A stretch of DNA of 64,000 nucleotides from JAPLMW01 sp964619675. GTDB taxonomy: Bacteria; Planctomycetota; Phycisphaerae; Sedimentisphaerales; UBA12454. Location: assembly GCA_964619675.1 (NCBI GenBank), contig CAZUEO010000001.1, forward strand, positions 124,001 to 188,000, given 5' to 3'. Below the pieces are notes generated by a model, which saw nothing but the letters and a program-made list of their open reading frames with translations, did no database searches and was not told where the DNA came from. A program made the position numbers and the translations under genes. This document shows, in pieces, positions 59,943 to 64,000 of this stretch. The number at the start of each line of letters is the position of its first letter. The stretch's first letter is position 1.

Positions 59943-61493
59943 ATGCAAATACTGCCTGTAAAATTGCTTTTCAGTCCTTTGAGAATCGTTTTTCTGATTT
60001 TCTGGTTCTATCTGTGTATGTATCTGATTCAGCGTTTCGAGTTTAGTCCGATAATCCCCAAAAGATTAAAAGGCCCAATGAATGTATTGATGCTGCTTTT
60101 CGGTCCGTTTGTTCTCTTGGTTTTTGTTATAGCTGAAGCGCTCCAGCGGGTTCAGGACCACAGCATATCTTTTTTTGAAGCCGTCAAAAGGGCTCTTGGC
60201 AAAGCTGTTCAAGTTGTGGACTTCAGTCATTTTGCCGGTGCACGCGGCAAAAGCTCCATTATTCTGCTCGACTCGTTGGGCAGGAATCTTTTTGAGGTTT
60301 ATGGCAACGCCAAAAACAGCAAGGACGACAAAAACATACTTGAGCACACACATCGTATAATATCAACCGCCGTCGAGCAGCTTGCCAGCGATATTCTGAT
60401 AGACCCTGTCAGCAGCGATAATTATGTAGTGCGGTATCGAATTGACGGTATGCTGAGAACTGCCGAGCAAGTCCCCTTCAAGCAATGTGTTGCGGTAGTC
60501 AACAGTATCAAGGCTGTTTCCGGTATGGATATTTCTGAAAAGCGCCGTCCGCAGGACGGGGCTTTTGTTGCTAAGGCTGCTGACAGCGATATTTCCTTTC
60601 GTGTGGCAAGCGCGGGCGTTCTGAATGGCGAGAAACTTTCGATAAGAATTCTCAATCAGGCCGGTATGCAGTTTACTCTTACCGACCTTGGTATGGATGA
60701 AAAGTATCAGCAGCTCGTAAAGGATGCGGTTACCCACCAGTCGGGGATGATTCTTGTCTGCGGCCCGACCGGCAGCGGAAAAAGCACCTCAATGCAGGCG
60801 ATGCTTCGGGAGATAGATTTTTATACTCGCAACGTAATAACCATTGAGGACCCCATAGAGTACGTCCTGCCGCAGGCCAGCCAGATAGAAGTCAATCCCA
60901 GAGCCGGCATAACTTTTGGCGGCGCCTTGCGAAACATTCTTCGTCAGAACCCCGATGTAATATTCGTCGGAGAAATCAGGGACGAGGAAACCGCCTCAAT
61001 GGCCCTCGGTTCTTCTCAAACGGGTCATCTTGTTTTTGCGACGCTGCACAGCAGCAGCAACGCAGCGGCAGTCGTTCGTCTGATGGATTTAGGTGTAAAA
61101 CCGCTTCTCGTTTCGTCCGCGATTGATTTGATAATCTCGCAAAGGCTTGTTCGCAAATTGTGCCCGAAATGCAAAGCTCCCGCCGATCTTACCGATGCTC
61201 AGCTTGAAAAGTTCAGGGACAAGAACGTTGATATCGGCAGAATAATGCGCCCGACAGGCTGCCGTCATTGCGGCGATACGGGATACAAGGGCAGAACGGC
61301 AATCTTTGACATTATGCGTATTGACGACGAAATCAAGAGTCAGATTCTTTCGCCTGATTTTTCAGTGAGCAAATTCAAAAACATCGGTGATGAGCAGTAT
61401 AGGACGAACCTGAGAAAGCAGGGAATGAAACTTGCCCTCGCAGGCATTACGAGTCTTGAGGAAGTAAAAAGGACAACTTCGAATCTTGGATAG
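59943..61493 (+). CDS. GspE/PilB-type secretion ATPase with membrane anchor
   Basis: About 516 residues. The N-terminus has two hydrophobic stretches (LRIVFLIFWFYLCMYLIQRF, then PMNVLMLLFGPFVLLVFVI), unusual for soluble GspE. The ATPase core has Walker A CGPTGSGKST, the Asp box TIEDPIEYVLPQASQIEVN, Walker B NPDVIFVGEIRDEETA, the His box GHLVFATLHS and a CxxC zinc pair (CPKCKAP with CRHCGDTGYKG). It powers pilus or type II secretion assembly. The ATG at 59943 is preferred; ATG 59877 would sit by the terminator. The next gene starts 7 bp later. Confidence 0.88.
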   Translation: MQILPVKLLFSPLRIVFLIFWFYLCMYLIQRFEFSPIIPKRLKGPMNVLMLLFGPFVLLVFVIAEALQRVQDHSISFFEAVKRALGKAVQVVDFSHFAGARGKSSIILLDSLGRNLFEVYGNAKNSKDDKNILEHTHRIISTAVEQLASDILIDPVSSDNYVVRYRIDGMLRTAEQVPFKQCVAVVNSIKAVSGMDISEKRRPQDGAFVAKAADSDISFRVASAGVLNGEKLSIRILNQAGMQFTLTDLGMDEKYQQLVKDAVTHQSGMILVCGPTGSGKSTSMQAMLREIDFYTRNVITIEDPIEYVLPQASQIEVNPRAGITFGGALRNILRQNPDVIFVGEIRDEETASMALGSSQTGHLVFATLHSSSNAAAVVRLMDLGVKPLLVSSAIDLIISQRLVRKLCPKCKAPADLTDAQLEKFRDKNVDIGRIMRPTGCRHCGDTGYKGRTAIFDIMRIDDEIKSQILSPDFSVSKFKNIGDEQYRTNLRKQGMKLALAGITSLEEVKRTTSNLG

Positions 61494-61500
61494 TTAAAAA

Positions 61501-62094
61501 ATGCCGAAATTGATAATAATAGCAGTTGCTCTGGTTTTTGCCTTTATCGGTTACAGAAAAACCTGGTATCCGACCTGGCCTCTTTTATTTAACGTGCTTA
61601 TCTCTGTTTACACGGGTGTAATGACGGCGCCGCAGATTGTTGACAGGTTTGCGGTGATTAGAAATTACCTCGGCAATTTTTCTTATGCGTTCCTTATTTT
61701 TATGGTAGCCGTTATTATTTTCATAATGCTGCAGCTTCTGACCTTTAAGTTTTTCACGGCCGTTTATGTTATTTCTTTTCCGAATATTTTGAATCGTGCG
61801 GGTGCAGCCGTGCTTGGTTTTCTGGCCGGTATGACAGCAGCAGGGTTTTTAATTTTTCTTATAACGATAACTCCATTGTCTGATTCTTCAGCTGTCGGGT
61901 TTTTTGCACAGGGCAGACAAGCTCCTGACCGCATTAACGGAGTTGTGCTCGGTACCTGTAGCTTTGTTCACGATATTTCTCTTCAGCCAAGTCCGATGGC
62001 AATTGATAATCAGATGGAAAAGATTCTGGCCGATTGGAGACGTCCCGTAATAATGAAGGATTCAAAAAGTCCTGTCGGTTCTGGGGCCAGATAA
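61501..62094 (+). CDS. CvpA-like membrane protein
   Basis: A 197-residue protein with about five helices in the first 130 residues. GYRKTWYPTWPLLFNVLISV and the helix around GAAVLGFLAGMTAAGFLIFL resemble CvpA. The tail is soluble. CvpA is tied to colicin V export and envelope integrity elsewhere. It is in an operon with the GspE-like ATPase. Confidence 0.6.
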   Translation: MPKLIIIAVALVFAFIGYRKTWYPTWPLLFNVLISVYTGVMTAPQIVDRFAVIRNYLGNFSYAFLIFMVAVIIFIMLQLLTFKFFTAVYVISFPNILNRAGAAVLGFLAGMTAAGFLIFLITITPLSDSSAVGFFAQGRQAPDRINGVVLGTCSFVHDISLQPSPMAIDNQMEKILADWRRPVIMKDSKSPVGSGAR

Positions 62095-62157
62095 GTAAGA
62101 AGGTAGGACTTGAGGAATAACAAACCAGCCGTAAGAACAGTGGCAGTTGCACTTGTA

Positions 62158-62200
62158 TTTTTATATAACACCCTATAAAATAAGAAGTTATATATAAAAA
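62158..62200. terminator. AT-rich hairpin after the CvpA-like gene
   Basis: TTTTTATATAAC (62158-62169) pairs with GTTATATATAAAAA (62187-62200) with a two-base bulge. It could slow or stop transcription. Apart from this I see nothing in 62095-62334. Confidence 0.4.
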
Positions 62201-62334
62201 CTGCTTACCGACAAAGCTATTTTACCAAGCTTTCTAAATTTGCCTATTTTAACTAAAGATTTTTCTGCCTGTCTCCCGATACAGATTATAGATTACCTAA
62301 ATTAACATTGAGCCTTAAATTTGGAGATTAGCCG

Positions 62335-63063
62335 ATGATGGATGAGGTTTTTTTACAGCAGTATCTTGACGCTCTTTTAACTGGCGACAGAAGGCAGTGC
62401 AGGAACATAATTGAGGATATTCTTCACCACAACAGCGCTTCTATAGCTGGTGTATATAGCGACGTCGTTTGGCCGATAATGATGGAGATTGACACGCTTT
62501 ACCGCAGCGAAAGAATTACTTTGCCGCAGGAGCATCTTGCGAACCGTATCAACCGAACGATTATCGACCAGCTCCAGAATAAGCTGCCCCGCCAGCCTCA
62601 GACAGAAAAGAAAGTCGTTATTTGCAGTTCTGTGCACGAAACCAGCGAGCTTGGCGGCCAGATGATAGCGGATATGTTTGAAAGCGCAGGCTGGGATGTA
62701 AGATTTCTCGGCGGCGGCCTGACCAGCGATGATATACTTTCATTCGTTCATCAGTTCTGCCCGGATATACTGGTCATATACGGCGTAGAGCCGTCCGAGA
62801 CGGCTCAAGTTCGCAGTATAATCGACCGCATAAGGGAAATAAATGCTCGGCCTGATATGAAGATAATGCTTGCAGGCGGTGTGTTCGGCAGGGCCGAAGG
62901 CTTATGGGAGGAAATTGGCGCCGACCTTTTCGCGGAAAACGCCCTGGAAGCGGTCCGGCTTGCCGGCGATGAAAATCAGACAAAATGTAGTCCTGTAAGA
63001 ACAATCAATCAGCGGAAACGAAAGCAGCTTGCCGCATCGGCTTTAGACAGTCCGAATGAATAA
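62335..63063 (+). CDS. stand-alone cobalamin-binding sensor-like protein
   Basis: A 242-residue protein. The first about 85 residues are the four-helix B12-cap domain with the CarH-like W...EH pattern (VVWPIMMEID, then LPQEHLANRI). The Rossmann B12 domain follows: SSVHETSELGGQMIADMFES replaces the usual DxHxxG with a His-Glu variant; the Ser and Gly loops are DILVIYGVEP and MLAGGVFG. There is no DNA-binding or methylase domain. It could be a light or corrinoid sensor acting through a partner. ATG at 62335 or 62338. Confidence 0.82.
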   Translation: MMDEVFLQQYLDALLTGDRRQCRNIIEDILHHNSASIAGVYSDVVWPIMMEIDTLYRSERITLPQEHLANRINRTIIDQLQNKLPRQPQTEKKVVICSSVHETSELGGQMIADMFESAGWDVRFLGGGLTSDDILSFVHQFCPDILVIYGVEPSETAQVRSIIDRIREINARPDMKIMLAGGVFGRAEGLWEEIGADLFAENALEAVRLAGDENQTKCSPVRTINQRKRKQLAASALDSPNE

Positions 63064-63102
63064 ACTGACAGCTTTTTTGCGTTTTTTATCTATGTGGGGA
63101 AA

Positions 63103-63131
63103 AGTCCGCTGTACAACAGCGGGCTTTTTTT
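63103..63131 (+). terminator. intrinsic terminator of the B12-binding gene
   Basis: AGTCCGCTGT-ACA-ACAGCGGGCT stem with seven Ts. It may also act on the convergent dockerin gene, ending at 63148. Confidence 0.88.
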
Positions 63132-63147
63132 GCGATGAAAAATTTTG

Positions 63148-64000
63148 TTAGTCCAGCCATACGCCGGCAAAATCAGCGAAGTCCGCTAAGTTCACAATGT
63201 TATCCTCATCCTTGTGGATATCGCCCGGAACATTCGAACCGATCTCGAGCCAGTTTTGATGTATTACCGCGACATCGCCATAGCCGATGGAGCCGTCACA
63301 ATCGAGGTCGTAAATATTGTCTGCTGAATAGTCCTGCCCTGTTTTGTCTTCGAGAACATCAGTATATACTCTGCCTGGCGGGCTGAAGGTATAATGGGCT
63401 TTACTTAGCGTTACCGTGCCTGACCAGTTATCGCTGACCCACACCTCATAGCAGCCATTGGCATCGGTCAGGCTCTGGCTTGCGCCGTTGTCGGCGCTGA
63501 CCAGAACGCCGCTTATAGGCGTGTTACATACATTTTTGACGCAGCCGGTGATTCTGAAGATAAGCAAAGTCCCTGTGTAATCCTGGTTTGCGGTCCAGTT
63601 CTCGTTGACATCCTCATAATACCTGCCGGCGGGTCCGAAAGAATAACGGAATTTACCCGGCGTTACTGTGCCGGACCAGTTATAGTCCGCCGAAATCTCG
63701 TAATAGCCGGTGGCATCCGTAAGTGCTGACCCTCCGCCATATTTGCTTGTCCAGGGGCCGCCGCCGTTTTGAGCCGATACATTAACATCGCTTATCGGCG
63801 CAGCGTTGTTTTCAATCACATACCCACAAATGACAAACGTCATCAGCGTCGCTGCATAATTCACATCGTTGTAATCATGCGTAACATTGATGTATGTGCT
63901 GTTCGGGTCGAAGAAGTACCCATCTTTTTGCGGTGTTACGATGCTCGAGCGGCCGTAATCCACCCACAGCTCATAGAAGCCGTTGGCATCGGTTATGGAA
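63148..64000 (-). CDS. secreted repeat protein with dockerin end, 5' part outside the window
   Basis: Open at the right edge; the frame continues past 63963 (SITDANGFYELWVDYGR), so the start is not in view. It has carboxypeptidase-regulatory-like beta-sandwich repeats of about 90 residues: ALTDATGYYEISADYNWSGT, then SLTDANGCYEVWVSDNWSGT. The C-terminus is a dockerin-like calcium pair (DLDCDGSIGYGDVAVIHQNW and NIVNLADFADFAGVWLD). It is a typical secreted planctomycete protein. A cohesin partner or a sorting role is unknown. Confidence 0.85.
   Translation of the reverse strand, partial: SITDANGFYELWVDYGRSSIVTPQKDGYFFDPNSTYINVTHDYNDVNYAATLMTFVICGYVIENNAAPISDVNVSAQNGGGPWTSKYGGGSALTDATGYYEISADYNWSGTVTPGKFRYSFGPAGRYYEDVNENWTANQDYTGTLLIFRITGCVKNVCNTPISGVLVSADNGASQSLTDANGCYEVWVSDNWSGTVTLSKAHYTFSPPGRVYTDVLEDKTGQDYSADNIYDLDCDGSIGYGDVAVIHQNWLEIGSNVPGDIHKDEDNIVNLADFADFAGVWLD

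Noticed and set aside
62095..62334. Cobalamin riboswitch before the B12-binding gene
   Set aside because: No B12-box-like GCCACTG or matching core was found.

Overview
The window looks like a piece of a planctomycete chromosome, most likely a Phycisphaerae or Sedimentisphaerales-type anaerobe. The evidence is a type II secretion-type prepilin with a planctomycete-style N-terminus, a dockerin-ended secreted repeat protein, GTP-type PEP carboxykinase, and a full hydrogenase-maturation set (hypABCDEF). A run of exactly ten Ns at 28983-28992 shows that this is a scaffold, probably from a metagenome assembly. No rRNA, CRISPR, transposase or phage gene was seen. One tRNA (Thr, TGT anticodon) is present.

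Layout. 1-5 kb: a minus-strand group lptB-def-fmt, a metallophosphoesterase, a candidate small RNA, a small membrane protein and a TPR protein. 5.1-9.2 kb: a plus-strand operon ribH-nusB-parA-rsmE-GT39. 9.2-12.1 kb: gene-poor DNA with a LuxR-type mini-regulator between two 14-bp-period repeat arrays, two copies of a structured unit, a lipoprotein and an orphan GroES. 12.1-20.3 kb (minus): topA, rdgB, a type II restriction-modification pair (MjaI-like, probably CTAG) and argF-argD-argB, then tRNA-Thr. 20.4-27 kb (minus): a beta-CASP RNase, a tightly overlapping six-gene ArsR/permease/thioredoxin/CcdA/MFS operon with a palindromic operator, and an EamA transporter. 27.1-29 kb (plus): accB-accC. 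29-37.2 kb (minus): lysA, hypB-A-E-D-C-F and an endonuclease III-family glycosylase; a four-helix-bundle gene sits inside the hyp operon. 37.3-46.6 kb: a CPBP protease, a DUF2617-like gene, a GntR(YtrA)-ABC operon, mlaD-merR-yidD-rnpA and a CPA2 antiporter. 46.6-50.4 kb (plus): MarR, small membrane proteins, a VCBS-type membrane protein and a hydrolase interrupted by a palindromic element. 50.4-64 kb: pckG, a prepilin with a long structured leader, aconitase, LOG protein, hisD, SIS protein, GspE-like ATPase, CvpA-like protein, a B12-binding protein and the dockerin protein.

Metabolic links: accBC (fatty acid entry), aconitase and PEP carboxykinase (central carbon), argBDF, lysA and hisD (amino acids), ribH (riboflavin) and hyp genes ([NiFe]-hydrogenase assembly; no hydrogenase structural genes are in view).

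The most unusual signals are non-coding. Short repeats with a 7-bp or 14-bp period recur in at least six intergenic spots. A short partly palindromic element occurs twice, and a 63-bp cruciform-forming element sits in frame inside a hydrolase gene. There is also a 14-bp inverted repeat covering the hypB start, a pseudoknot-capable prepilin leader, and a pair of structured units near 10.2-10.4 kb with apparent compensatory changes.
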